From the IMG/VR virus record IMGVR_UViG_3300037184_000085, positions 1 to 22,886 of that record: 22,886 nucleotides of DNA; one strand, written 5' to 3'. How positions within the stretch are numbered: the stretch's first letter is position 1; each line of letters starts with the position of its first letter. Shown in pieces: positions 6,859-15,441 of this stretch. Position numbers and translations under genes: made by a program. A model generated the notes under the pieces. The model worked only from the letters and a program-made list of their open reading frames with translations. It did no database searches and was not told the DNA's origin. The stretch is from a virus.

Positions 6859-7797
6859 CTAAGCGGCGTCGCTTGATGGAGGGGTGAAAGGGGTTCCGCC
6901 AAACTGGTACAGGTTACTGACCGTTGCGCCGGAAATCTGTACGAGTTTGGAACAAGCTGCCATCGTCTTGTTACATCCCATGATGACGCTGAAAGTATCC
7001 CCTACAGCCGGTGGTGAAATCCATGGAGTAGACAACTCCAGATGACCTGATGAGTCATGGGTACGAACCGTTTGACTTAGTCCGGCATTGGCTCCAGCCG
7101 TGCAGGTTACCACGCCTTGCGTGTAATAGCCAGCAGCTTGGCTGAAAGCCGTAGCCGGTATCAGTGTGTAATTCGTGCTCCCTGTTGCCGCCGTGAACAC
7201 ATGAGTGTAGTTAGCCGCCAATTGACCGCAGCTTGAGTCGCAAAATCCCCACGGGCAATCGGCTTGGAACAGTCGAGTGGGAATCTTCATGTCGAGCAAA
7301 TACAGTGGGTCTGCACATTCAAACTCAACATGGACACGGTTAATGTCACTGATCTTGGTAACCGTGCCGACAAACTTAGTTTCAAGCCCAGCGGAAACAT
7401 TGCCATAGTTGCCCAAAGGCATATATGCCGTTTGAACTGTAACCTTGGCACCATCAAACAGCCCCTGCAAAGCAGCATTGAGGAGCATAATCGACGTACC
7501 GGGGTAGTTTGTTGCTGGCTGCACAACGCAGGTTAGCTCCATCGTGTTTGAGTTGAGGGAGAACCCAGCCTCGCTCGTGATAGCACCCCGACTCCATCTG
7601 CCGTATTGAGCGGCAGAGAATGTAGTCGTCGCACCAGTCCAACCGCCCGTGCCAGCGGGGACGGTGATATTCTGTGGTCCTTCGCATAGATACACCGTCG
7701 CGCCCGTTGGCAAAGTCAGAGTGAAGAGGTCTGACTTTAGGCAGTTTAGGTTAGTTTGTAAAAACTCAATTAGTGAAGATGGCATCAAGCGTTTCAT
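6859..7797 (-). CDS. DUF2163 / BR0599-family tail hub protein, probable Fe-S cluster
   Basis: The 312-residue protein opens with LIEFLQTN and DLFTLTLPTGATVYLC, typical of the BR0599 family (lambda L-like, gene transfer agent hub protein). It includes the pattern RGAITSEAGFSLNSNTMELT near residues 70-89. Cysteines at 181, 186, 190, 275 and 282 (C-x4-C-x3-C and C-x6-C) match the cysteine-rich C-terminal region that holds a [4Fe-4S] cluster in lambda L and the GTA homologue. The cluster here is inferred. The protein should form the ring joining the tail tube end to the tip. AAGGA lies upstream of the chosen ATG. It would normally follow DUF2460 directly, but two fibre-like genes intervene here. 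Confidence 0.88.
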   Translation of the reverse strand: MKRLMPSSLIEFLQTNLNCLKSDLFTLTLPTGATVYLCEGPQNITVPAGTGGWTGATTTFSAAQYGRWSRGAITSEAGFSLNSNTMELTCVVQPATNYPGTSIMLLNAALQGLFDGAKVTVQTAYMPLGNYGNVSAGLETKFVGTVTKISDINRVHVEFECADPLYLLDMKIPTRLFQADCPWGFCDSSCGQLAANYTHVFTAATGSTNYTLIPATAFSQAAGYYTQGVVTCTAGANAGLSQTVRTHDSSGHLELSTPWISPPAVGDTFSVIMGCNKTMAACSKLVQISGATVSNLYQFGGTPFTPPSSDAA

Positions 7798-7849
7798 TTA
7801 GAGTCCTTAGTTCATAATGTTATAGTTGTACGGGCTGGTAGACATTCAA

Positions 7850-8530
7850 CTAGTTAAGGATGAAAGCTACTGTGCCATAATAAAATGCAGCGCCAACTAT
7901 AGATACTCCTGGGTTGTAGGTGCCCGCTGATTGAACGGAATTGCCGCACTCTATTTGAGGTTCTAACCAGCTATAGCCAGTGCCTGGGCTAATTGATGTT
8001 CCTCCCATTATAAATCCACACACTTCCCATGCGCCAGAGCCAGTGGTCGTGACGCTGCCCGTTGCTGTGATTATTGGATTATAGTTGTAATTTATTCCAG
8101 ATACCGGCCCGATGGGCGTGCTGGAGTTAACCCCGGAAACTTCTTCCGCAGTATGGCTATCTCCGTTGTATCCGACGGTCGCTAACGAAACACTTGTTGT
8201 GCCCGCCGGAATGCCAGTAATGATGTATCCCATATAATTGGGTGAGCCAATATCTGTTGCTGGCCACTGCGTCATTGTGCCGGGAGTAGAAGCGGTGGGG
8301 ATATAGTACCAGTATCCCCCCATGATCAGTGAATCACCGCTCGCAAGTCCCGAACTCGCTGTGCAAACAGTCGTGGAGGCACCCACAGCTTTGACACATG
8401 ACCACGCTTTGACCGCCGTGAAGCTGTGGCTGACTGAGGTTTGATGATACCGGGCAAAGATAGTTTCTTGCCCCCTACTCACAGGTAAAGGCAAACATAA
8501 AAGAGCAAGAATGAAAATAAGTTTTTTCAT
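7850..8530 (-). CDS. signal-peptide-bearing fibre-cassette protein, 226 aa, unknown function
   Basis: The N terminus MKKLIFILALLCLPLPVSRG is a textbook Sec signal peptide (KK, hydrophobic core, cleavage probably near Gly20-Gln21). There is no lipobox (the residue before Cys is Leu). The remaining ~205 residues are Gly/Ser/Thr-rich and beta-like, with many short turns (for example CTASSGLASGDSLIMGG and GSVTTTGSGAWEVCGF), and carry several cysteines. I do not recognise the family. The ATG overlaps the stop of the large fibre gene as TAATG, so the pair is coupled. A signal peptide is unusual for a protein encoded within a tail module. It could be an exported host-surface protein (moron) or a structural protein with a retained N-terminal helix. 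Confidence 0.75.
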   Translation of the reverse strand: MKKLIFILALLCLPLPVSRGQETIFARYHQTSVSHSFTAVKAWSCVKAVGASTTVCTASSGLASGDSLIMGGYWYYIPTASTPGTMTQWPATDIGSPNYMGYIITGIPAGTTSVSLATVGYNGDSHTAEEVSGVNSSTPIGPVSGINYNYNPIITATGSVTTTGSGAWEVCGFIMGGTSISPGTGYSWLEPQIECGNSVQSAGTYNPGVSIVGAAFYYGTVAFILN

Positions 8531-11202
8531 TAGTAAGTGTACTCCACAATCATTGCTATTGAAGTGCCTGTGAGAGTTCCGGCCATGGCTGGATCAATAC
8601 CTGTTCCGGTTGTCCAACTTGCATTACTCACTGTGCCAGAGGACGAGTAAGCGTAGCTATTTCCGCAGGTCAGCGCCCCGCTTAATATTGTTGTGCCGGT
8701 TCCTGCACTTCCAAAAGTGGGGTTGACGGTCGTTGTATTTGAACCAACGCTACTTCGACATTTAACTGCTGTAATTGTGCGTGTAACACCAGAGTCGTTA
8801 TAGCACGCATTGTTGACCGCAGCATCATCTCCTGATGTCAAGACAAAGGAGGCTCCACTGCCACCCCATGCTTCAGTGCAAGAACCTTTTGTGTATTGAG
8901 ATGGAAGAGTGTAGCCACTAAGCGCCACCCACGCAGAAGCGATGCACATATAAAGATCGCTGCCGATGCTACCACCGCCTGAATACAACTCCAACGACCC
9001 GGTGTTACATGAGCCGGAAGGAGCCGCCGAGGTGAAGATCAGCGCCGGTTTACCGTAGGCTCCAATGTAAGTGGACACGGTAGATGAGCAGGTTGCCTCA
9101 TAGCCAATACAAACCGTGCTGGAGTCCGAGCCATTGGTTGTATTGGCAGAGCGACCAAGTAGGGTGTTATAGTTGCCGGTCGTGGGGGTGGCTCCTGTAG
9201 ATTCTCCAAGGAACGAGTTATTAGAACCTGTTGTTATACCCAGACCGCTGCCCGTCCCGATAATCGTGTTATTGTATCCGGAGGTTACAGACGTGGAATT
9301 ATTGTAACCCAGAAAAGTGTTATACATACCTGTGATCGAGCTACTTCCCGCTTCCCCAAAGATCGTGTTATACCACACAAGGTCGTTGTTTACTGCGTAG
9401 GTAGATAGGAAAGTACCGAAGGATGCCGCACCAGAACCATTGATAAACGCGCACGCTGTACTTGTTCCACAGTACCAATACTCACCGCCGGTCTGCGCGT
9501 TGTTATAGTTATGGACAAGATTTTTCCCTCCCCACGTATTAAGATCAAACTCTCCATTAGGATTCATCGTTATAGCCGTCTGGTTTGTTGGGTTGTAAGT
9601 AAAATTCAGTTGTCCAGACGGACTTTTGCCAGCAGTCCACGTCTTCACTAATGAACCTGTTGCGCCGGAACCCCAAACAAAGTCAACCTCTTGAGGGACG
9701 GTTACTCCAGCCGCGATGTAAAAGGTCATTGTAGCATCTTGGCATAGCTGCCGAATTATCGACCCCGCGCCGAACCCTCCGACTATATTAAGTCCGTCCA
9801 CGTCGCAAACAGTTGCTGGCAGGTAACTGTTGCCATGCGCACCATTCTGCTGCTGGGCATTCAAAAAACCATTCCCACGGTAGTTATTCGCCATGCCGCC
9901 ATCAAATAAAATGGGAACAGTGGTGCAGCAACCGTCTGGTCGTATATCCCCCACTCCGCCAGATGCGTATGTATGCACGCCGTAGTAGCACCCCTCTAAA
10001 TCAGTCCAGTGCATGGTGAATTCACCTTCTTGGATAGTTACACAGGCTTGGTAAGCTGCTATCCCTGTTGTGGCTGCAACGCTGATAGTTACAGGACTTC
10101 CCGCACAGGTGCCTGTTGAGCCGCTGTTGCAGGTCGCCGTAGTTGGATTGGTACAACCCGCCGAAGCTCCAATCATGGGCGTTGCGCTGACGAAAGCCCC
10201 GCTTGCAAGCAGCACTGTCGAAGTTCCGCCTGAGCAGCCATTATTAAAATTGCTCAAGAATATATCGCCGCTTCCACTAAACGTCCCTCCACTTATGCCA
10301 GTAATCGTTGTGCTATGGTTTTGCGATGCGTTGATATGGGTATCACCATCGACAGTTACCTGTGCCCAGTCCGCCAACCCGGTGCCGGTTTCGAGCACGC
10401 CTGAACCGCCTGAAATAAATGAGTTATGAATCTCTAATTGCTGTGAATAATACCCTGTGATGTTTGGTGTTTCCAATTCCAGCGAAGGCGCGGGGTTTGT
10501 GCCACCGGTGGAGAGGCTGAGCCGAAGATTGTCCAGGATAATATGGGCAGACGGACTCCCTAGATAGAGTGCTCCACCACCATCTGAGGTTGCACGTATA
10601 CCTATATGGCTTAGTTCGATAGCTTGCACAAAGATACCAGCGGTGGGACCGTCCGTAATAGACCATGCAAAAGTTGACCCTCCATAATTGAAATAAGCTC
10701 CCGCCGCCGTTCCTGCTATATTGGAGGGCATCACGTCTGATCTAACTGTGAAGTTCTGGACTGTCCCCGCCGCTCCATTGTTTTCGATTAAGACGCGGTA
10801 AACGCCCATATTCACGGTTAGATTTGAACTGAGCAAGAGCGCCATTCCTGATGCGTTCGAGGCGGTCAGGGCAAGGTCTGCGTCCATTGACCATGTGCCT
10901 GACATAGTGCGTGCGTCAGCGATGTTGCTGCCAGCAGCCCGCGCAGCGACTAGACAAGCTGTGATCACCTCACTCCACTTTGTAGTGTCGGAGCCAGCAA
11001 TAGAGTTGCACACAAACGGAACCCCTAGTGTAGCCAGCGGCAGATACCCAGAGATGTTAGTAGGATTGGCTGCATCATGTTGCCAAATTACATTTGCCCC
11101 GCCGGTCGGTGCGGCTGGTGTGGTATTGGAAAAGTTAACGCCGGAAGTCTGTGCAAACGCCGACCCTGTGAGTAGCGCGAATAGAATTAATAGCTTATAC
11201 AT
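8530..11202 (-). CDS. large beta-structured tail fibre/tailspike-like protein with N-terminal signal peptide
   Basis: The 890-residue protein begins MYKLLILFALLTGSAFA, a signal peptide with an AFA cleavage site before QTSG. The next segment (NTTPAAPTGGANVIWQ and NISGYLPLA) resembles the start of some phage fibre proteins. Residues about 95-400 are rich in beta-strand and Gly/Asn/Ser, as in right-handed beta-helix tailspikes. Residues about 611-715 carry short YNT-hydrophobic-hydrophobic-G repeats like those of trimeric adhesin/fibre heads. The C-terminal region (ITAVKCRSS to MIVEYTY) is beta-rich. TTGGAG precedes the ATG. It lies between DUF2460 and DUF2163, so a receptor-binding role is likely, while the signal peptide raises the alternative of export to the cell envelope. 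Confidence 0.8.
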   Translation of the reverse strand: MYKLLILFALLTGSAFAQTSGVNFSNTTPAAPTGGANVIWQHDAANPTNISGYLPLATLGVPFVCNSIAGSDTTKWSEVITACLVAARAAGSNIADARTMSGTWSMDADLALTASNASGMALLLSSNLTVNMGVYRVLIENNGAAGTVQNFTVRSDVMPSNIAGTAAGAYFNYGGSTFAWSITDGPTAGIFVQAIELSHIGIRATSDGGGALYLGSPSAHIILDNLRLSLSTGGTNPAPSLELETPNITGYYSQQLEIHNSFISGGSGVLETGTGLADWAQVTVDGDTHINASQNHSTTITGISGGTFSGSGDIFLSNFNNGCSGGTSTVLLASGAFVSATPMIGASAGCTNPTTATCNSGSTGTCAGSPVTISVAATTGIAAYQACVTIQEGEFTMHWTDLEGCYYGVHTYASGGVGDIRPDGCCTTVPILFDGGMANNYRGNGFLNAQQQNGAHGNSYLPATVCDVDGLNIVGGFGAGSIIRQLCQDATMTFYIAAGVTVPQEVDFVWGSGATGSLVKTWTAGKSPSGQLNFTYNPTNQTAITMNPNGEFDLNTWGGKNLVHNYNNAQTGGEYWYCGTSTACAFINGSGAASFGTFLSTYAVNNDLVWYNTIFGEAGSSSITGMYNTFLGYNNSTSVTSGYNNTIIGTGSGLGITTGSNNSFLGESTGATPTTGNYNTLLGRSANTTNGSDSSTVCIGYEATCSSTVSTYIGAYGKPALIFTSAAPSGSCNTGSLELYSGGGSIGSDLYMCIASAWVALSGYTLPSQYTKGSCTEAWGGSGASFVLTSGDDAAVNNACYNDSGVTRTITAVKCRSSVGSNTTTVNPTFGSAGTGTTILSGALTCGNSYAYSSSGTVSNASWTTGTGIDPAMAGTLTGTSIAMIVEYTY
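9058..9372 (-). repeat. tandem fibre-head repeats within the large fibre gene
   Basis: About six degenerate repeats of roughly 15-17 residues have the form (Y/N)NT-x-(L/I)(L/F/I)G followed by a Ser/Thr/Gly-rich turn. Units begin YNTIFG, YNTFLG, YNNTIIG, NNSFLG, YNTLLG and a last STYIG. Such repeats form trimeric beta-rolls in YadA-like heads and phage fibres. Boundaries are approximate. Confidence 0.6.
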
Positions 11203-11215
11203 TTATGCTCCAATC

Positions 11216-11899
11216 TTAGACCAGTGTACCGTTGACATAGATTTCGCTCCCGCCCCCGCCACCGATAAATACAACGGGTGGTGCTATGGGGGTTACTACA
11301 GGTGCGATCACTGGCACGCTTGCTACGGCACCAACAACAACTGTAGTGTTATCCGGTACAAACTCAGAATCAAACTTAATGCTGCTCATATCCCATAAAT
11401 CCACGCCGTTATTTGTGGTGAAGGTGCGAGTCGCGTCTATTGTGTCAGAGTCAAAACGACAAGCGAAGTAAAACGCCCCGCTCCACGTGAGGGTTGCACC
11501 AGACGCCGGAGCAGTTGAAAAGGTTATGAGTCCCGATTGTGACAGCGTACAGGCTGTAGTAATCGTCCCATTGACATAGATATTGATGCTGCCGTTCACA
11601 TTCTGGATTAGATCGAGTGCTCCCACAATACCGCCAATGTTACGGGCAAGTTGGAATACTGTTGAAGTTCCATTTGCAATCGTGGATAATGGGGTAGTTG
11701 AGCCGCTAGTTACGTCCACCATGGCTGAGTTAGCTGCGGTTACAAAGTTGTCTTGAGCGTCGCTAAAAAGGAACAACCCATTCTGTCCGCCGCAAGCCAG
11801 AAAGATTCCCATAAACTGAGCTACGACAGACGAGATATAAGACTCACTGCCTTGTACCGCGTCAAGATCAAATTCAAAAGCCCACGTCGGAAAGGGCAT
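11216..11899 (-). CDS. DUF2460 tail protein, main part (227 aa, lacks its N-terminal block)
   Basis: The protein shows the DUF2460 signature in order: FPTWAFEFDLD, then SSVVAQFMGIFLACGGQNG and FLFSDAQDNFV, then STVFQLARNIGG, GLITFSTAPASGATLTWSG and FYFACRFDSD. DUF2460 proteins form the distal tail / stopper ring that joins the tail tube to the hub (GTA gp12). The usual first ~35 residues of the family are missing here and are found in the preceding 40-codon frame (11899-12021), offset by -1. The two are joined by TAATG, so this ATG may be a reinitiation start or the gene may be frameshifted. The last ~45 residues are a Pro/Val-rich linker, Gly5 and SEIYVNGTLV, an extension not usual for the family. 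Confidence 0.85.
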   Translation of the reverse strand: MPFPTWAFEFDLDAVQGSESYISSVVAQFMGIFLACGGQNGLFLFSDAQDNFVTAANSAMVDVTSGSTTPLSTIANGTSTVFQLARNIGGIVGALDLIQNVNGSINIYVNGTITTACTLSQSGLITFSTAPASGATLTWSGAFYFACRFDSDTIDATRTFTTNNGVDLWDMSSIKFDSEFVPDNTTVVVGAVASVPVIAPVVTPIAPPVVFIGGGGGSEIYVNGTLV

Positions 11900-12021
11900 T
11901 AGTCCGACAGATGAATACCTCTACCCGCTGCCACCTTTTGCACGACGGTGTTGTATACGGGCGCTTTATGTAACCCCTTAGCCATCGACAGGGGGAAGTT
12001 TGCCATTGTGGGGTATGTCAT
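11899..12021 (-). CDS. DUF2460 N-terminal piece, 40 aa, separated from the rest by a -1 frame change
   Basis: The ATG at 12021-12019 overlaps the tape measure stop as TAATG, and the frame runs 40 codons to a TAA whose last base starts the next gene. The product (MTYPTMANFPLSMAKGLHKA, then PVYNTVVQKVAAGRGIHLSD) matches the N-terminal block of DUF2460 proteins, whose consensus is roughly a FP start, a G-x-x-x-x-P-x-(Y/F)-x-T-x-V segment and a GRE-like turn, followed directly by the P-x-W-x-F segment that here opens the next frame. I see no slippery heptamer in the shared window, so this is either a split gene, a frameshift mutation or a sequencing error. Confidence 0.7.
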   Translation of the reverse strand: MTYPTMANFPLSMAKGLHKAPVYNTVVQKVAAGRGIHLSD

Positions 12022-14528
12022 TATGCTGCCCTCTTATTTTGCTTCCGTAAAACACTCGAAACGTGCTTGTTAAAGGTAGCGGCGTGTCGTTTTAACATCG
12101 ACTCTACACCGTTCGAGTCGATTGCTTGAACATTAGGGGCATAAGTGAAGTGGTGGTGAACGTCACCGCCGCTCTTGCCACTTGAACCTTGAGCATCCTC
12201 AACCTGCCGTGTAAGAGCGGCACTAACAACGGTTTCATGTGGCGACAGCATCGCTGGTACAGTGTCACCCGTTCCTGAGCCGGGGACTGTGCCGCCCTCG
12301 GCGAACGCCATAACTCCCATCCATGCCGCAGCCGCTTCAATAGCTCCGAGTATCGGGTTAGGAGCAGCCGCCCACGCTTTACCAGCCGCTTTGTCAGCGG
12401 ATGACAGCAAGGATGTTTTGTCTTGAGTTTGCTGTACGCCTACTTGTGCTGCACCTGCCGAGGCGTTTTGTGCTAACAGAGCGGCGTTGGTCTGAGCGTT
12501 TGAGCTAATATGCCTGACGTTATCCATAAGGGATGTCTCAAGCCGCTTCATTTCGTATTCAATCCATTGCTCAAGTAATTGAGAAGTTAGCTGCTTCATC
12601 GACTTGCCAAAACTCTGACCACTGATGACCATCTTGGCAAAGTCTGAATTAAACTGACTCTGCACCTGCTTCATTTTCTGTTCAAATGGGGTAAGTGCAT
12701 CCTGCTCTTTCTTGATAGCAGCAGCAGCGGTTGCACCCTCTAACTGCCGAGCGTCCCGTAACTGATTGACAAGTTGAATCTGCTGTTTGGTTAACGTGTC
12801 CGCCTTGCTCAAATAATCAATGTAGCCTTGGTCACCCTTGTTAACACCTGCTGCCGCTTGAAGAGCACCCGCAGCTTTCGCCGCGTCAATTTTTACCTGT
12901 AGCTGCTGCTCTTCAAGCCCAACCTCTTTCAGCATGGCAGCTTGCTTCGCAGCTAACTCTTGCTGGATAAGGGCAATTTTTGCAGCGGTGGCTTGTTTCT
13001 GAGTTATTGTCCCATGAGCTACAGCGGAGTTGATAACCTCTTCCCCTGCGGCTGTAGCTTGCTTTAATGCGGACTCTTCCGCCTTATAGTTTTCCTGAAT
13101 GAACTTGGATTGCTGCTCGGCAGACTTGTCAGTTAACTCGTTCAGCTTGGCGATGGACTCTTCCGTCAGTTTGAGTTTCTCGGCGTTAGCCGTGGCTGTT
13201 GCCTGAGCACCCTTTTGACTGCGAGTCGCTTCGGCGGTTTCATACTGTGCCCAAACCGCTTCTTCCAAGTTGGCTTCTTCGGCTATGATCTGCAATTTTC
13301 GCTGCGCTGTAGTTCCCACAGCATTAAGCTCGGCGTCTAGCTTGGATTTCTTGTCATCATATGCGTCTGAGTTAAGGGTATTAGTTTTCTCAAACTCTGC
13401 CTGATGTGCGGCTATCTCATCCTGTGCAACCTTGCCGGGGTCTCCCCTGTCGGTTGTCTTGTGATGGATAGCATCCGTTTCGGCGTAGATGGCTAACAGG
13501 CTTGCCTGAGCATCCTTTTCCTGTTTGATTCCGTCAATCTTTATGTCGGTTAGTTTCTGCGCGTCGCTAGCGGCAATCTTTGCAGCCTCGATTTGGTCTG
13601 TGCCGCCTGTAACAGCCTTGGTCTGGTTTATGAGAGTAGCTGCGCTTAGCTGGTCTTGTAACGCACCAACGACTGACTGTTGCACGACAAGGTCGTTTTT
13701 GCTCGCCTGTATACCCGCCTCGTCCAGCACCGCAGCAGCAGCAGTCAACTTACTCTGCTCCTCGGCGGTTCTGACCGTCTTGTTAAGCTCTACGTTATAG
13801 CCCTTTTGAGCTTGTTGGACTTTCAGTGCGGATTCGAGGGTGCCTTTGAGTAAGTCACCAGCACCTTCGGTATCACCCTTTGCTATAAGTGCATCATACT
13901 GAGTCTTGAAGTCATTAAGAGCGGACTTAGCGTTGTCCGACCCGTGGCTCCACACTTCCCAAAACGACGTGTTAGCTTTTACCTTGGCAAATACTCTGTC
14001 TGCTTCTGCGCCGAACTTGTCAAACTCCTCCATCAGTTCTTTTAATGATTGATGGTCAAGCAATTCAAGTTGCTTACTCAGAGCAGCTATGTGATTACCC
14101 GCGAGTTCATCTGTTTTGATTTGCGCTTCTAGCAGCCTGTCCCCAAGCCCCTGTAACGCCATCATGCCCTTAGTGCTGGCCTCTGACTCGACATTACCAA
14201 GTTCTCTCGCGGCGGTGGCAGCTTTCTCGTGGGCTTGAACGAGCTTTGACACAACCTCAATGGCAGCTACGACGCCAAGGATGGGCAACATCGCAGAGAA
14301 CGCCGCACCAACAGGACCGATGCTGGCAATAAGTCCAGTTAAGGCGCGGGGAAGGTGGACGCCCGTCGCCTCTTCCAACAGCATGACGCCTTCACGACCC
14401 TTGCCCATGCCGCCAGACACACGACCACCGGCGGACTCAGACTTATCAGCGAGACCGTCAAGGTCACCCTGGGCCTTACCCAGATCGTCGGAGAAAGTAG
14501 CCGTCTGGGCCTCAAGCGAAACCACCAA
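12021..14528 (-). CDS. tail tape measure protein
   Basis: The 835-residue protein is mostly helical, with Ala/Lys/Glu/Gln-rich coiled-coil stretches from about 100 to 640. A hydrophobic segment (about 62-97, from ALTGLIASIGP to EVVSKLV) may enter the membrane during DNA ejection. The C terminus carries VPAMLSPHETVVSAALTRQ, the HHHF motif and a basic end, typical of tape measure tails. It sets tail length. At about 0.15 nm per residue it would specify a tail of roughly 125 nm (inference). The frame opens at TTG (14528), but AGGA is better spaced for the next codon, GTG (14525), so that may be the real start. It follows the two-frame chaperone and couples to DUF2460 by TAATG. Confidence 0.93.
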   Translation of the reverse strand: MVVSLEAQTATFSDDLGKAQGDLDGLADKSESAGGRVSGGMGKGREGVMLLEEATGVHLPRALTGLIASIGPVGAAFSAMLPILGVVAAIEVVSKLVQAHEKAATAARELGNVESEASTKGMMALQGLGDRLLEAQIKTDELAGNHIAALSKQLELLDHQSLKELMEEFDKFGAEADRVFAKVKANTSFWEVWSHGSDNAKSALNDFKTQYDALIAKGDTEGAGDLLKGTLESALKVQQAQKGYNVELNKTVRTAEEQSKLTAAAAVLDEAGIQASKNDLVVQQSVVGALQDQLSAATLINQTKAVTGGTDQIEAAKIAASDAQKLTDIKIDGIKQEKDAQASLLAIYAETDAIHHKTTDRGDPGKVAQDEIAAHQAEFEKTNTLNSDAYDDKKSKLDAELNAVGTTAQRKLQIIAEEANLEEAVWAQYETAEATRSQKGAQATATANAEKLKLTEESIAKLNELTDKSAEQQSKFIQENYKAEESALKQATAAGEEVINSAVAHGTITQKQATAAKIALIQQELAAKQAAMLKEVGLEEQQLQVKIDAAKAAGALQAAAGVNKGDQGYIDYLSKADTLTKQQIQLVNQLRDARQLEGATAAAAIKKEQDALTPFEQKMKQVQSQFNSDFAKMVISGQSFGKSMKQLTSQLLEQWIEYEMKRLETSLMDNVRHISSNAQTNAALLAQNASAGAAQVGVQQTQDKTSLLSSADKAAGKAWAAAPNPILGAIEAAAAWMGVMAFAEGGTVPGSGTGDTVPAMLSPHETVVSAALTRQVEDAQGSSGKSGGDVHHHFTYAPNVQAIDSNGVESMLKRHAATFNKHVSSVLRKQNKRAA

Positions 14529-14599
14529 TTTTCCTATTTCACTAATTTGACTACCCCCTCAGCGGCTTTACGCTTACGCCAATACTCTTTTAATTACTC

Positions 14600-15423
14600 T
14601 TATTTGAGGGAGGGCCATGCCTCATCAAATAACTCTCTGGCGTCTTTTCTGCCCTGCGCTGTAAGACTTGCTATAACCCGTTCCTTAACTTCCAAATACT
14701 TATCGCGGCTTGTGCCCGTTGGCATTTGACCAATAACGGACTTTAGCACCCGCTTAATCTCGGTGGTCTGCTCACGTTGCGGGTCGGAGACCCTAACAAA
14801 GTCTATCGGCTCTATCAGGGGTGAATCAGCACTCGATCTATTCACGTTGTAAATAGCGGATGCTACAATCGCAGCCGCGTATCGATCCATTTTGAACTTG
14901 AGGTTACGACGCTTACAGAGCGCGTAAAATCCGGTAGGTGTTAAGTCTTCAAACTCTTTAAGGGTTAGACCCAGGTCATACCTAGCAATCGCCCACAGGT
15001 CAACCCACGTCTCTGGTGGCTCTTCTAAACGGTCGCCTGAGTCTGCACGTTTGGGCTTTCTGATGCACCCTGTTCCTTTTGTGTTTTAGCCCATGCTTCC
15101 GCGATGCCGGGAAACATGAGGTTAAATATCTCATCCGAGAGCAACCGTTGTGCGGATGGATTCAGAATGTCCAGCACGTCGTCTAGCGTGACCTCTGGGT
15201 TATAGCGATGCAGCCCACCGTGTACAATCTGGGGGAATTGCGTGCCACTTGAGATACTCTTCCACGCCTCTATCTTTTTGAGGTCTAATCCTGTAGCCTC
15301 TTCGATTAGAGCGATTGACCTATAGTCATACGCCAGTCGCCACTCTTTAGTAGTCCCGTCTTCCATGTCTATGACCAGCTTGAAATACGGGGTAATGCAC
15401 GTCTTGATTACAGATTCATTCAT
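14600..15423 (-). CDS. tail assembly chaperone G-T fusion made by programmed -1 frameshift
   Basis: If ribosomes slip -1 at the heptamer CCCAAAC (15055-15049), the 125 codons read from 15423 join a second frame that continues to the TAA at 14602-14600. This gives a 274-residue fusion. The downstream frame is open across the whole shared window and reads through EEPPETWVDLWAIARY, LGLTLKEFEDLTPTGFYALC and MDRYAAAIVASAIYN to ending PSLK. The W-x-x-A...LTLKEF..LTP segment and the MDRYAA...DFV region resemble gpT-type chaperone domains. In lambda and most siphophages the rare G-T fusion recruits the tape measure while G coats it, and the ratio matters. The internal ATG at 14890 could only give the last 96 residues and has no good ribosome binding site. 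Confidence 0.85.
15025..15423 (-). CDS. tail assembly chaperone, short (G-like) form
   Basis: The 132-residue zero-frame product lies between the tail tube and the tape measure, the fixed position of the G chaperone. It contains FKLVIDMEDGTTKEWRLAYD, then RSIALIEEATGLDL and LDDVLDILNPSAQRLLSDE, a pattern shared by tail assembly chaperones (short beta start, helical body). The frame ends with TAG at 15027-15025, seven codons after the slippery site. GAGG precedes the ATG. It is expected to coat the tape measure before tail tube polymerisation and is absent from virions. Confidence 0.88.
   Translation of the reverse strand: MNESVIKTCITPYFKLVIDMEDGTTKEWRLAYDYRSIALIEEATGLDLKKIEAWKSISSGTQFPQIVHGGLHRYNPEVTLDDVLDILNPSAQRLLSDEIFNLMFPGIAEAWAKTQKEQGASESPNVQTQATV
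15049..15055 (-). promoter_or_regulatory. -1 programmed frameshift site (slippery heptamer CCCAAAC)
   Basis: On the minus strand the heptamer C-CCA-AAC fits X-XXY-YYZ exactly in the zero frame (15054 is a codon first base: 369 bases from the start). CCA can re-pair as CCC and AAC as AAA. The -1 frame is open and continues into the T-like domain, and the zero frame stops seven codons later. A small CCAC/GTGG stem lies about 30 bases downstream, but no strong pseudoknot is obvious. Confidence 0.85.
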
Positions 15424-15441
15424 GTTATACTTATCCTCTGA

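Noticed and set aside
9058-9372. Possible diversity-generating retroelement target in the fibre gene
   Set aside because: No reverse transcriptase or template repeat is present in the window, and the repeats are ordinary fibre-head repeats.
14600-14890. Independent 96-aa gene starting at ATG 14890
   Set aside because: The same frame continues open upstream to the slippery heptamer with conserved chaperone-like residues, so it is the T part of a frameshift fusion.
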